Origin: Voacanga thouarsii
Lineage: Eukaryota; Streptophyta; Magnoliopsida; Gentianales; Apocynaceae
Assembly: GCA_026120185.1 (NCBI GenBank)
Contig: JANUWF010001101.1
Location: forward strand, 2,852,001 to 2,916,000
Direction: 5' to 3'
Length of the DNA: 64,000 nt
The position numbers and the translations under genes are program-made. Shown in pieces: positions 34,148 to 46,580 of the stretch. Within the stretch, counting starts at the first letter, position 1. The number at the start of each line of letters is the position of its first letter. The notes under the pieces were generated by a model, which was not told where the DNA came from, searched no databases, and saw nothing but the letters and a program-made list of their open reading frames with translations.

Positions 34148-35209
34148 ATGGCACCCAAGAGACGTACAGTTCCTTCCACCAGAAGAACTCTAGAGGTAGA
34201 CCGGGTAGCACCGGAAGTTGAACCAGAACAGATGCAATCACCCCATCAGGGTGATGGGCAAAGTGATCCCGCGATGGGCATGGGGTTTGATGCCCCGGTA
34301 GATGGGTCAATGGGTCAGACACTCAGCAAAGTGGCCGACATTCTTTAGACGCTAACCGAGCGGAGGCACCCTAGAGGGGAAGATGAGGCGTTGGAGAAGT
34401 TCTTGAAATTCCAACCGCCTATCTTTATGGGAGAAGCGGAACAAGACCAGAAGGCCGAGCAGTGGGTCGAGCAAATGGAGGACATCTTCGCAACGCTCCA
34501 GTATTCGGAGGAGCGGATGGTTAAGTTTGCGGCTTTTCGGTTGAGAGGACCAGTTCGAGCGTGGTGGCAGCGGGTCCAAGAGGACTGGGTAATGGATGAG
34601 TAAGAATGGACGTGGTCCAACTTCGTTGAATCCTTCAGGGCGGAGTACATACCTCAGTGGATTGTAGAGAAACGGGAGGACGAATTTCAGAATCTGAGGC
34701 AGGGGAGCATGTCTGTGGCTCAATACGCGGCTCGATTCACGCAGTTGTTGAAATACTGCCGAAGACTGGTCGACACCGAACAGAACCGGACGAGGCAGTT
34801 CGTCAAGGGGCTAAGACCGGAACTGAGGAGAGCTTTGGCACCTGCTCCACCGACAACTTACTCGGGGGCGGTGGACGCGGCTACTCGCACAGAGAATGAA
34901 GACCGCAGCAGGATGGCGGCCAAGCCCTTCCAACCGCCGAGACAACCACAGGGTCACTTTCCGAGGCAGCAATCCCATAAGCGCCCTGCAAATCATCTCT
35001 GGCAGAACCGGGAAAAGCAAACCCAGACAGCACCGGCTGGACCTGCACCGAACCTTCCATCCTACAGGCAGTGTGGAAGGAAAGGCCACACTGAGAGGAA
35101 TTGCTGGTCCAAGGGAAGAGATAAGAAGTGCTACCACTGTGGTGACCCGAACCACTTGAGGAATACCTGCCCTAAGCTACACCGAGTCGGGCAGGGAAAC
35201 TCGGCTTAG
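34148..35209 (+). pseudogene. Element C gag (capsid-nucleocapsid)
   Basis: Starts MAPKRRTVPSTRR at 34148, the usual short basic start of Tekay gag. The capsid core is FLKFQPPIFMGEAEQDQKAE, then WVEQMEDIF, ERMVKFAAFRLRGPVRAWW, FVESFRAEYIP and YAARFTQLLKY. It is followed by a Gln/Pro-rich linker and a nucleocapsid end. That end has two knuckle-like segments: a first decayed one, RQCGRKGHTERNC, and an intact CCHC CYHCGDPNHLRNTC near 35130-35170. Two in-frame stops (TAG at 34346, TAA at 34601) and the terminal TAG at 35207 interrupt a frame that continues straight into pol. The protein would assemble virus-like particles and bind the genomic RNA; as it stands it cannot be made whole. Confidence 0.93.
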
Positions 35210-38200
35210 AACCCGGGACCCAACCGGGCCAACGCCATGGGAGCAGCCGGAGGGGGAGCACCGAAGCCACAAGTGAAGGCTAAGGTATTCGCTCTCAACA
35301 TAGAGGAAGTTGGGGCCGATGCCGCGGTGGTGGAAGGTACGTTCACTATTCAAGGACTATCCGTTAATGCTTTGATTGACCCTGGCTCTACTCATTCCTC
35401 TATAAACAAGTTGTGCGCATGTCATTTGGGTTGGGATGGAGTGGAGCTACCTTTCATTTTAGAAGTAAGCACCCCTTTGGGGAAGATGGTGCGAGCGGAT
35501 CGATATGTGAGGGATTGTAAGGTTAAGGTGGGGAGAGAGGGAGATTTGATTATGTTGGACATTGAAGACTATGACTTAATTTTGGGGAACACGGAAGTAG
35601 TGAAAGATTTTCTCGATATATTTCCAGCGGAGCTTGATTCTCTACCTCCTAGTCGAGAAGTAGAGTTCACTATCGACTTAGTTCCCAGAGCGGAACCAGT
35701 ATCGCGGACTCCGTATCGGATGGCGCCAACAGAGTTGAAAGAGTTGAAAGAGCAACTAGAGGAGCTTGTTGGCCAAGGCTATATTAGACCAAGCACGTCG
35801 CCCTGGGGAGCGCCTGTGCTATTTGTAAAGAAGAAGGACGGGACCTTGAGGCTGTGCATCAACTACCGAAGGCTAAACAATTTGACGATTAAGAACAAAT
35901 ATCCTCTTCCGTTGATTGACAAGCTATTCGATCAGCTGCAAGGATCCAGTTGCTATTCCAAGTTGGATCTGAGACAAGGATATTACCAAGTGCGGATAAG
36001 AGGGGAGGATATCCCTAAGACAGCCTTCAACACCCGATATGGACATTACGAGTTTGTAGTAATGCCGTTCGGGGTGACTAACGCTCCAGCAGTATTCATG
36101 GACCTGATGCACCGAGTATTCCGGCCTTACCTGGACAAGTTTGTAGTAGTATTCATCGACGATATTTTGATCTACTCCAAGAGTCCGGAAGAACATGCGG
36201 GGCATCTGAGGCTCGTGTTGGAAAAATTGAGGGAGCACAAGCTGTATGCGAAGTTCAGCAAGTGCGAATTCTGGTTGGACAGTGTGGCATTCCTTGGTCA
36301 TGTGGTAACTAAGGAGGGAATTAAGGTAGATCCGGCCAAGGTGGAAGCGGTATCAGACTGGAAGCAGCCGGAGAATATTACCGAGATCCGGAGTTTCTTG
36401 GGTTTGGCGGGATACTTCCGAAGGTTTATCAAGGGATTCTCGACACTCACATCGCCAATGACCCGTTTGTTGAGAAAGGATTTTTCGTTTGTGTGGAACG
36501 AGAAATGCGAGAAAAGCTTTCAAGAACTAAAGAAGAGACTGATGACAGCACCAGTATTGAGTCTACCAGAGGAAGGCAAATCTTACGCACTGTACACTGA
36601 CGCTTCGAAAGAAGGACTGGGAGCGGTGTTGATGCAAGACCAGAAAGTGATTGCCTATGCATCACGGAAGTTGCGACCGCATGAAGTGAATTACCCTACT
36701 CACGACTTGGAGCTGGCGGCTATAGTGTTCGCCCTAAAGAAATGGTGACACTACTTGTATGGGGCCGAGTACGAGGTGTTCACCGACCATAAGAGCCTGA
36801 AGTATATCTTCACTCAGAAGGATTTGAACTTGAGGCAACGAAGGTGGATGGAATTCTTGGAAGAATACCGTTACCTGATCAACTACCATCCCGGGAAGGC
36901 TAACGTTGTGGCAGACGCCCTAAGCAGAAAAGTTGGGATGGCTAGGCTAAAGGTGCAAGAAATGCAAGTGGTCCAGGACGTATTGGACAGAAGGACGGAA
37001 GTGCGAGACAAAGCGATTGCTATCAGCAACTTGAAGTTGGTGCCGAACTTGAAGCAAGAAATAGTGGAAGCTCAGCGAAGCAACGCCGAGTTTCAAATTT
37101 TTAAGGATAAGGAGTTTAAGCGACCGACTAGCGAATTCCATCAGGACGAGGCAGGATTTTTCCATTTCAGAGGTCGATTGTGTGTACACGGGGAGTAACA
37201 ACTAAGGGTCAGAATTTTGGAAGAGGCACACAAGAGCAAGTACGCAATTCATCCGGGAGAGGTCAAGATGTATCAAGATTTGAAGAGAGCATACTGGTAG
37301 CCCGGAATGAAGCGAGATGTGGTCAAGTACGTATCGACCTGTCTCACCTGCCAGAAAGTTAAAGGGAGCATAAGAAGTCAGCAGGACTATTGCAGCCATT
37401 GCCAGTGCCGGAATGGAAGTGGGAGGAGGTGACTATGGATTTTGTCACCGGACTCCCTATGTCAAAGACTCAGAAGGACGCCATATGGGTAGTAGTGGAT
37501 TGACTGACCAAGTCAGCCCACTTTATCCCGGTAAATATAAGGGACTCCATGGAGAAGCTGGCTCAGACATATGTTCGAGAAATAGTCCGACTCCATGGAG
37601 TACCTTCGAGCATAGTGTCATACCGAGACCCGAGGTTTACTTCTCATTTTTGGGGAAAGTTCCAGGAAGCAATGGGATTGAATTTGAAGTTCAGTACGAC
37701 GGCACATCCGCAGACTAATGGGCAGTCAGAAAGGGTGATCCAAATATTAGAGGATATGTTGAGGGCCTGTGTTCTGGACTTCGGGGACAAGTGGATAGAA
37801 TGCGTACCTTACGCGGAATTATCTTATAACAACAGCTATCAGGCCTCGATTAGGATGGCACCTTACGAGGCTTTGTATGGGCGCAAGTGTCAAGTACTGT
37901 TGTATTGGAGTTGGACGGAAGATGGACACGTGAGCAAAACCGGAGAGGTCTGTGTCCAAGAAATGTTGGACAAGGTGAAACTGATTCGGGAAAGGTTAAA
38001 GGCGGCTCAGAGCCGGCAAAAGAGCTATGCGGACAACCGGATGAGGGAATTGGAATTTCAAGTCAGGGACCGTGTGTTTCTGAAGCTATCACCCAACCGG
38101 GGGATTGTGAAGTATCCGAAGGGTGGAAAATTGAATCCGAGGTATTTGGGGCCGTTTTTTATTAAGGAAAGAATCGGACCAGTAGCGTACCGGTTGGACC

Positions 38201-38478
38201 TACCGGATGGGTTGACGGGCATCCATAACGTGTTCCATGTGTCACAGTTGAAGAAGTATAATGCAGATCCCGGTCACGTGTTGAATGATGAACCGTTAGT
38301 GTTGCAGCCAGACTTGAGCTACGTGGAAAAGCCTGTTCAGATATTGGACCGCAGTGTCAAAACCCTCCGGAATAAGCAGATACCAATGGTTAAGATTCAG
38401 TGGGAGCACCATAGCACGCAGGATGCTACATGGGAATTAGAAGAATGGGTTAAGAGGAAGTATCCCGACCTGAAATAG
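35210..38478 (+). pseudogene. Element C pol with chromodomain-like end
   Basis: Polyprotein in the gag frame. Protease: [10 protein letters not shown] with the catalytic Asp near 35378. Between DYDLILG and [11 protein letters not shown] (about 35594) roughly 90-100 residues normal for the clade are missing. Reverse transcriptase: [20 protein letters not shown] and [10 protein letters not shown] (about 36151-36180), complete. RNase [11 protein letters not shown] and [12 protein letters not shown]. Integrase: [33 protein letters not shown], then SYRDPRF in place of the usual SDRDPRF (a catalytic Asp replaced by Tyr), and NGQSERVIQ. C-terminus (38330-38478): PVQILDR...WELEEWVKRKYPDL, the chromodomain-like end. 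Breaks: TGA 36746, TAA 37196, TAG 37298, a one-base deletion near 37365, and TGA 37501. The ORF at 37549-38478 is the surviving C-terminal integrase piece. Confidence 0.95.
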
Positions 38479-38511
38479 AGGTATGCTTGAATTTCGGGAC
38501 GAAATTCTTCT

Positions 38512-38524
38512 AAGGAGGGGAGGA
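38512..38524 (+). other. Polypurine tract of element C
   Basis: AAGGAGGGGAGGA directly precedes the 3' LTR; it primes plus-strand DNA synthesis. Confidence 0.92.
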
Positions 38525-38765
38525 TGGGAAACCCCAGTCGAGACCAACTTTAGAGTAAGGCGGTTGGGATGCATATCATGCTTTATTTCATGATTAAATA
38601 TATTTTCATATGATTTCTATGTGCTTTGAATTTGATTTTTATTATCTTGAAGTCTTGTTGGTGAGTGATGTGTGAGAGGGGCAAAATGGAAATTTTTGCC
38701 TGAGGTGAAAATAAGGAGATAGCTTGTGGATTGAATAGGAAATAATTTTTCTAGTAGAAATAGCA

Positions 38766-38838
38766 ACAAGAGTTGTTGTGATTTAGTGGTTAGAGCCTTG
38801 AAATTAATTCTTGAGGTCTAAGGTTCAAAGTCCATCAT
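38766..38838 (+). other. tRNA-like module in element C 3' LTR
   Basis: Same module as in the 5' LTR, about 245 bp in: an A-box-like TGATTTAGTGG and a B-box-like GGTTCAAAGTCC. Confidence 0.5.
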
Positions 38839-40461
38839 AGAAGCTTTAGCTTGAGTAAATTTTATTTTGCTTGGAAAGGGATGGTTTCGGCCATGAGGGC
38901 CTAGATCAATGTGGTGATGATGTCCTAGGAGAGACATGTTAGGAGGATTCTCACTTCACTCTTTTGTTCTTCGTGAAATGCCTAAAGCGAATTCATTCTC
39001 CCTTGATCTTTAATTTTCCTTAATTTCCAACTCCTTAGTTTGATCGAGGTGTTCTATCCTTTTCCATTCCAGAAAATTCAATAGAGGACTAAGGTCTTTT
39101 AGGATCAAAATGTCCTAGTAAAAGGCTTCTCATGGTTTGGAAAATGTAAATGATTTGTGGGAAAATTCAAGAGGAAAATCACTCTTGAAAGCTTACTGAA
39201 ATTTTCCTCAAACTTAGTTCATTTATCTTCATGAAATGAGCTGAAATTTTCCAGCTTGTTGTACCTTCAAAAGGTCGAAAATTCTAGCTCACATTTCCTC
39301 CCAAATGCGACCAGAAAAATGGTCTTTAGGATCAGTTGAAACCTGAAAGTTTCTTGCCCAAATTTGGATTGCACAAGCTAGAGTAAAACAGGAAAAATTC
39401 CTGTACGAAAATCAGCTTTGTGAGCTCCAAATCAAGCTGTTTTCTCCCAGATTTTGTGCAGCACCTTAGCCATGTTTTTCCTCCATAAAGAAGGCTGGAA
39501 ACCAGCCTTGAATACCCCTGAAATCCCCTTCAAAACTCGATGCAAAACAGCTGGAAGTAGCAGACGAAAATCTGCCAGAAAATTCACTGTACAACGAAAA
39601 TTCCTGTGCAGATTTTTGTCCAGCTCGTTTTCTCTCCTTCTTCCAACTGAAACACCAAGCTACTTCTGCAAAAACCTTCCTTAAACCTCTCTCAACAGAG
39701 CTCCATTGGGCCCCTTGAACTTCTGCACGAAATTCCATCAATGGCTGTCCGAAAATCTCTCTACAAAATTCCTGCAATTAAGCTTGATTGGTTTCCAAAA
39801 TTTCGCTCATCTTATTTAGCAACCTTCCATAATATTTTGCTCAATGGACCAGACTTCTTCTTCATCATTGTACACAATAATTTCAGCCACCATAAGCCTC
39901 CATAAGTCAACATTAATCCCACGAAATTCTGTCCAAACAATCAGCCATGGCAGACTTCAAAGCTGTCCAAACAAATCAAGATATTCTTAGGATATCTACT
40001 TTCCAAATTCACTTCCTAACAATATTCTTCAAGGATTGTAACAACTAACCTTTCCTTTTCCCTTCCAAATCAGAGAATCAACTCCCTAAACCCTACTAGA
40101 ATTCGGCCAGACCTATTCCCTCAAAAAAATCGGCAGCTGCACAAACTTTCCCTCTCTCTCTCGATTTTCTTCAAGCAACAAGAACACACACACACTACAC
40201 CAAGAACACCTACTTCTTCTCTACACCTAATAACCCTCCAAACCACCTCAAACCCTCACGAAAATCTCCAGATTTAGTCTACTTATTGCTGTGAATCCAT
40301 CAACACCAATATTAACATAAAACTCCTCCAAACATTTTGCTACTTCGAATCAAAGCAAAAATTTCTGGACAAGAACATCTTCAAGGTAAACTCACTCCAT
40401 CAACTTCATCCTCTTCAAACTTAATCTCTAATGAAAACCTATATGAATAATCACACTAATG

Positions 40462-40501
<40 letters not shown>
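40462..40501. repeat. (CT)n microsatellite in 3' LTR
   Basis: About 40 bases of perfect CT, longer than and without the G interruption of the 5' LTR copy, so the tract length changed after insertion. Confidence 0.95.
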
Positions 40502-40504
<3 letters not shown>

Positions 40505-42804
40505 GGACCAAAATTCCTCCCTTGGCCGAATGGTCTCTTGTTCCATGACAATGCTTTCGCCACCCTTCTTGAACAAGATTAGCCATCTAGGAGTTGAGAT
40601 CTTCTCTAAACTCCTTCAATTCATTCATCAATCAAGTAAGTACCTTCAATCCTCTTTTTAAAATTTAGAATCATGTCTCTAGGTAGATGAATGGCGATGG
40701 GGTTGTGTATGTGATGTTATTGATTGAAGCATGAGTATATGTAGGATTGTGAAGGAGATGGAATTTATGCATGGAAGGATTATGTTGGTGGATTTAATGA
40801 TGAGTTGAGATTTGATGCATGTCATAGGTAGTATTTGTGATGAAGCACGCTAGAGATTATGTCACCATGGGTGAATAGGATTTATATGCATGATTAGATT
40901 TTGAAGCCATGATCATGTTTATGCTAGTAGAGGTTAAATCATATAATAATAAATTTAGATCTATGCCTATGTGCAAGAATTGGATGATTTGGTGAATTGG
41001 AGGATTGAGTATGTTATTGATTATGGTTGACCATGGAGTCTTGATCATGATCTAGTTGTCCCTAGGAAAATTTTATTTCATGAATAAAATATTTACTAAT
41101 AATTTTTGCTAAAGAATTTCAAAATCTCTAGGAAGGGTAGATTTGGAATTATAATATATGTAAAGGATATTTTAGTCAAATAAATAATGATTTTTCTAGA
41201 AAATAAAATAAATAAATATTATTTAAAATAAAACAAATTAATTAAAGCCCTTATGAAAAAGACTTATACTTAATAAAATATTTACTAGATCAAAACCCTT
41301 AAGGATTTACTTTTTATTTTTCAAGGAAGACTTATTAAATTTAATCTTAATTAGTTTTAGCTATCAATTATTTTCTAACAACTAAGCTATCATTAAATCA
41401 CTATTTTACCTAGTACCACCTATGACTCTTGATCAAATAAATTCTAAATTTTCCTTAACAAGATTTAAACTTTCCTTTTATTAGAATTTATTTCCTAATC
41501 CATTAATTATTTTAAATAACAAATTAAACTGAGCTTATAAACCTATTCAATTATTGTTTTGCCTTAAAGCTTGGGACACTAGGATTATGGTAGCAGTGAA
41601 TTGAGTTGATTTAAAATTAAGGAAGTGGATTGTGGCTTGAATCTGATTAAGATTTGTATTTGCCCATGTGGGGTTAGGTCATCTGTCCGAGACCTTGTTA
41701 TTGTGAGCAAGAATTAGGTAAGCTCCTGCATAAAACCTATCGATGTGAAATGTTTTCTTATGGCAAGCTAAATATGGAGTGTATGGACACTCATTTATTT
41801 GAAGGCAATTGAGGGTTGAACTCATCTTTATTTCCAACGTTGGAATTATTCCAAAGTTAATGAGCAGATTTTTCTAAACTCGAAACTCTTTCTAAAACTA
41901 ACTTCTCGCAAAGCTTTGGAAACCCTCACATTGTTATTTTCATGAAGCACAATGCTTTGTTCATTTTATCCCAAGTGGGAAATGTCGTTGAGTACTCAAT
42001 AAGGGTGGACTACTAGGACTAGTCTTTGAAGGGTTAGGGTGAGTCTCTCAGTAGGTGGCCACCTCTGAGGGGTGAGTCTTTCCCGGATAAGATGCCAGTT
42101 CCAGTGAGTCATGCCGATCCGAGCTAGCAGTTTATTTTGTTTCAGTCAAGTGACTGTGTTTTTGCCGGAATGGACACCCGGCGATTGTTTGGGTATGGAG
42201 AAGGAGGAGTATCTTACCCAGTAGGCCGATCACCTACTTTTGTCAGTCTGCAAAACGTGTTAGACATTCTGACCGGTTATGGGGCCCAAAGTGTGGTAAC
42301 CCATATCCCTTTCTTTCGAGTGACTGATTTCATTACTTATGTATGGCTAGAAGAGCCAAAACGCCACTCTTGCTTTTGACTGATGTTTATTGCTTGCCAA
42401 TGTTTCTCTTATAAAGATTTCACACTTTGCATTCACGAACTGATTCTGCTAAATACCCAAAGCACAGACGAACTTACTGAGATTTCTGTCTCACCACATT
42501 TTATCATGATTTTAGATTGATCCTGTTGTGGGTGAGTAGCTACCTTGGAAGAGAATGTGTTTTTGATTTTATGTACTGCTTTGGGAGACGAGTGTGGATG
42601 ATTTTAATTATGAGTTTTGTTTTGGAATTTCATGGATGTACTTTGGAAGTTTTTATTTTTGGATTGTAATAAATTCTTTTAGCTTGAGTATTATTCTTTT
42701 CAGCAATTTTTATTTGTGACCTAGTTATAAAGACCCCTTGTCCTTTGGACGGGGCGACATCCCCAGCCCTGGGGGGCCTAGGTTTTCCGGGGTGTTACAT
42801 AGAC

Positions 42805-42905
42805 GCTATCATTTGATTAGAGAGATCATAGATTGGCGAGATGTAAAGATAAAGGAAATTCCCACGGATCAGAACATAGCTGATCCACTTACTAAAGCAC
42901 TTTCT
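42805..42905 (+). pseudogene. Copia B RNase H C-terminus
   Basis: Continues the RNase H interrupted at 28987: RYHLIREIIDWRDVKIKEI followed by PTDQNIADPLTKAL, the standard Copia RNase H end, then a stop. It proves that element C landed inside this gene. Confidence 0.93.
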
Positions 42906-42971
42906 TAGAAGAAATATAATAAACATGTTGGGTCATTCGATTTTCAATATATAAATGATTAGCTCTAGTAC

Positions 42972-42982
42972 AAGTGGGAGAT
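42972..42982 (+). other. Polypurine tract of Copia B
   Basis: AAGTGGGAGAT directly before the 3' LTR start TGTTAGTG. Confidence 0.85.
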
Positions 42983-44597
42983 TGTTAGTGTTGTGCCTTA
43001 GAGACAATCATTTGTAACATGTATATTAAATAATAATTAATAAAAGAGGCATGCTTTATCTTTCAGTTTAATTGTTATATCTTAATATACGTATAAATTT
43101 TTAAGAAAATTATGATAGCGATCATGATGTGAAATTCCTACTATATTATGTAGTGTTTGTGCTTGAATAAATGTTAGTTATAGTATTAATGAGATAGGAC
43201 ATTATTAATACGTCAAGACTAGCACATGTTATATCTCTTGATTGGATCAAGCGGTGGTTCTCATAACCGTGAGTATTGTGATACTTAGGATTAATACGTA
43301 GATGCTTGTTATAGGAACAAGTTCATTGGATGACCTAGCTATGAGATAATCACTTGGATAAGCTATTGAGTGTCAGTGATAAAATCTCATTATAGCAAGT
43401 GTGCAAGTATCCTTAGACTTGAGATCTCCAAGGTATTTTGTTTATCGAGCGTTGTACTTTGATTCTAATCTTTGTTGTCTTACAAGGACTGCCTGTAGGA
43501 TGGATATTGGGTACAATGTAAACTAAACAGAAGTAACTGAGAGGGTCAAGAAAGGATTCACTATTTCTAATAGTAGGAGAATATATCTCAGGGCCACTTA
43601 TAAAAATCATTACTCATAAAGTCCTTGGTCAAAGCGACTATATGTTGAAAATAGTTTCAAATTTAATACACATATCAAGTAATGGATTTCTTGAATAAGT
43701 ACTAACATATTCAAGCCATAATTAATAATATTCTAGATAGAGTTGGCACAAATTTCATGCTCTGAACCGAATGAGATATAGTATGGTGAAAGGAGTTTAT
43801 TACACTGGTGATTTGCTATTGAAAGGTTCATGTCAAGCCACTTGACTTTCTAGACGTTTGGGTGATCAAGAGTCATTGCTAGATGTCACTTTTAATCTGC
43901 TAAATATGAATTTATTAATTAGAGAATTGATAAATTAATCCTATATTTTATTTAGGATTATTAATTCTAAAGCTGTTAGAATTAATTTATAATATGTTAC
44001 CAATAAGACCAGAAAACCTAATGGGTCACACACAATAAAGGTTTGAATGCTCAATATATATGTGGTTAATTAAGAGAAGAAGATATGTTTATAGGTGAAT
44101 TATAAGTTTATTATAATTTATAGGACTTGATTGCAATCATATAAAATTTAAGGGCCCAATTGTAGACATTGGATCTTGGAGGACTTAATTACAATTAACA
44201 CAAATCCTAAAACCTATAAATATGGGAATCATTCCCTTTTGCTAGATAGAGTCGGACGTTCCTTCTCATCCTCTTTCTTCTCCAAATAAAACCTAGCTGC
44301 TCATCTTCTACTAGCATAGTTTTGAGCAGGGTTTGTGAGCAATTTAACCTTGTATGGATTACTGCTACAGACAATCCTACTATTGGATTGTAGTGGGGCG
44401 ATTGGAAGATCAAAACAAGGGAATTAGTTCCTGGTTTAGCCCAAGAAAGTTTTTGCTTTTCTGCTATAGATAGTAATCTCCGTTTGCTTCATCTATTCTT
44501 ATTTTAATTACAAACACATGATTATGAGGTATGGAATATAGATTTCATGGTTAGTTTTGCTGCGTTCTTATTTGATAAGCATGATGAAATCCTAACA
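42983..44597 (+). mobile_element. Copia B 3' LTR
   Basis: 1615 bp, TGTTAGTGTTGTGCC to AATCCTAACA. It aligns along its length with 18131-19783 but with many substitutions and some deletions (for example near 43095 and 44060). Confidence 0.95.
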
Positions 44598-44624
44598 AAA
44601 GAAAGGATCTCTTATGATTATATT

Positions 44625-46139
44625 TGGTAGGGCCTAAAAATACTTATATTTTCCTAGTTATTTGAGGTTATTTTGTGATACATTTGATGCAATAACTAGT
44701 TATTTCCCTTCCTACTTGATATTTTGCCTGTGAAAAGTGTTTTTAGTGCTTTGGTATAGAAATTGAAGAATTTGGAGCAAAATTGTAGAATTCCAATGTT
44801 GACCCGACGTTTGCTCAACATAGCTAAACCAGTTGGGGTTCAATTCTAGAAAAACAGAGCAAAACATGGAAAAAAGTAGAGGAACTGGGGAATTCCAGAG
44901 CTCAACTGGCGTCAGTCCAGTTGAAGGGACTCGGCATCAACCCAAGCTTGTTCAAAGGCGGTTTGCAGTTCTTTTTTACGCGAAAAAGGAGTTTTTGAGT
45001 AGAATTTGGCTACTTATGTTGAGATCTTTTGAAAATTGATTTGGGAATGAATTAGGACTCTTGTATTAATTTTTTGGCAACCTAAACTCCTATAAATATA
45101 AGAGAATAACATCCTTAAACTAGTTTGCACTCTATGTAATTAGAAAACTCCTTGAGAAACACTAAGATCAAGGAGGATCAAAAAGAACTCTTGGAGAAGG
45201 AAAGGAGGTTGTTCAAGAATGTTACAAGGAAGAAGAAGGATGCTTACTTATCTATAAGTGGTTTCTTTTTCTCTTCTTTGTAATTTATTGACAATTTGAG
45301 TTTATTATGTTTTGATTGTATATGAGGGTTGAACCCTAAGTTTTTGTTCATTGATTGAATTTCTTTTGATCTAGTGATTCAAACTTCAATTATTTGATTA
45401 CTTGAATTTATTATTTTGTCGAATTGATCAGCTCTTCTCTAACTAACTCTAGAGAGAGTTTAGGAGAGTGGTACCAACTAATTATTTAATACTTGTTATC
45501 TTTTAAGTAACTTGAGAGAGAGGTTAAGGATAAAGACTGAGCAATCAAAGAGATATTAATTTCACTTAGAGATAGGGTTTTTTATTTCTTCCATAAGGAC
45601 TTTAGTGTTACCTAAAGATAGGGATATTTATTGTTTAATTGAATTAATCTTAATGCTTTTTGAATTTAATTAGGGAAGTAGAGATATCATTTGATTAAGC
45701 TAAGAATAGAATTTCATAACTCGAGAGAGTGTGTGGAATTTATCTTGAACTCATTGGTATTTGAGTTGGGACTTAATAGATTAAAGATATTTTCTTTAAT
45801 TGTCATAGATTTGGGTGATGTCTTTATTGCATATCTTTTCTCCTTATTCTTACTCCTTGATAATTCTTGTAACTTGTGTTGTATGAACTTGATCTATTCT
45901 ATAATATATTAGATTAGTAGGTTATTTGCTTCTATTTCTTTGTTTTATTAACTAAATAATAAAGATTTGGATAAAGTAAGATGGGAGTCTAAGTTCCTGT
46001 GGATTCAACACTTGTTATTTCCTATATTAATGATGGTTATACTTGCTCATATGTATGATTTTAGTGGTTAGCATTTTACTAAAACTTGATTGATTGTGGC
46101 CCATTATTGTTAATTTCCAAAACTAAAAAACACGCATCA
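44625..46139 (+). mobile_element. Gypsy solo LTR, plus strand
   Basis: 1515 bp, starting TGGTAGGGCCTAAAAATAC and ending CACGCATCA. Same family as 22476-23993 (1518 bp) and 24321-26334. Flanks ATATT (44620-44624) and ATGTT (46140-46144) match at 4 of 5 bases. It is inserted in Sirevirus A, 27 bases after the end of Copia B. Confidence 0.85.
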
Positions 46140-46405
46140 ATGTTTTACATGGCTTAATGTATGGTTTGATGATCAATTAACACGTGATGCATTTGCTGAA
46201 CAATTTAATGGATAACATATTTGGCTACTGTTATGGTAATGGGTGTACTTGCATACTTGCTATTGGATATTTTTATTAGTTCTAAATATCATGTTTGTTG
46301 AAGTATTGGTGCACGATTGTGCATTGTTGGATGTTATGTTGGAACCTGTGTCATATTAATGTAAGGACAACTTATGGTTTTTCACACAATGCCAATGGGG
46401 GAGAT
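46140..46405 (+). other. Sirevirus A 3' untranslated end and polypurine tract
   Basis: Non-coding continuation of Sirevirus A after Copia B and the solo LTR. The polypurine tract AATGGGGGAGA lies at 46394-46404, matching the typical Sirevirus 3' LTR junction. Confidence 0.65.
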
Positions 46406-46580
46406 TATTATAGTTGGTGCTGCTAAAACCCTGACAGGTAACTTTGACAATCTGGATATGTGTTTTAGTTTAGTTAGGAGGCAGTAATTATTGGCATAGT
46501 TTGATACAGAGTAAATTTGAAAATAATTTAGAAGCCAATACTCAGAAGATCTTTAGAAAATTTTGAGAGGATCTTGGAAA
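46406..46580 (+). mobile_element. Sirevirus A 3' LTR, start only
   Basis: Begins TATTATAGTTGGTG, probably a decayed TGTTATAG. Only about 175 bases are present before minus-strand element D begins at 46581; the rest would lie beyond the right edge of the window. Confidence 0.5.

Larger units (their letters stand above)
28988..42799 (+). mobile_element. Tekay-type chromovirus C (Gypsy), complete
   Basis: A 13,812-bp LTR retrotransposon with exact 5-bp target duplications TAGAC (28983-28987 and 42800-42804). LTRs are 4273 and 4275 bp; the internal part is only 5.26 kb, so the LTRs make up 62 percent of the element. Internal order: primer-binding site, acidic ORF, gag, protease, reverse transcriptase, RNase H, integrase, chromodomain-like C-terminus, polypurine tract. 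Long LTRs, a tRNA-Met primer site and the domain order point to the Tekay/Del clade of chromoviruses. By eye the two LTRs differ at about 1-3 positions per 100, so the insertion is much younger than Copia B. Confidence 0.97.
38525..42799 (+). mobile_element. Element C 3' LTR
   Basis: 4275 bp, TGGGAAACCCC to GGGGTGTTACA, collinear with the 5' LTR. The third base differs (TGG versus TGT), as do a few positions in the first 100 bases; most later stretches are nearly identical. It includes the 80-codon frame 42137-42379, which parallels 32598-32840 and is not called a gene. Confidence 0.97.
18131..44597 (+). mobile_element. Copia element B (Angela/Tork type), nested host
   Basis: A full-span Copia element: 5' LTR, primer-binding site, gag, protease, integrase, reverse transcriptase, RNase H, polypurine tract and 3' LTR, all on the plus strand. 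Removing the three nested insertions with one copy of each target duplication leaves about 9.1 kb, right for the Angela/BARE-like group. It is inserted in the 3' region of Sirevirus A. The flanks are GAAGG and AAAGA, which match at 3 of 5 positions; both differences are G/A, consistent with decay of an old duplication. The coding regions carry many stops and frameshifts, so it is inactive. Confidence 0.85.

Noticed and set aside
34811..35155. 114-codon minus-strand ORF over gag
   Set aside because: Shadow of gag; no motif of its own.
35924..36301. 125-codon minus-strand ORF inside pol
   Set aside because: Shadow of the reverse transcriptase reading frame of element C.
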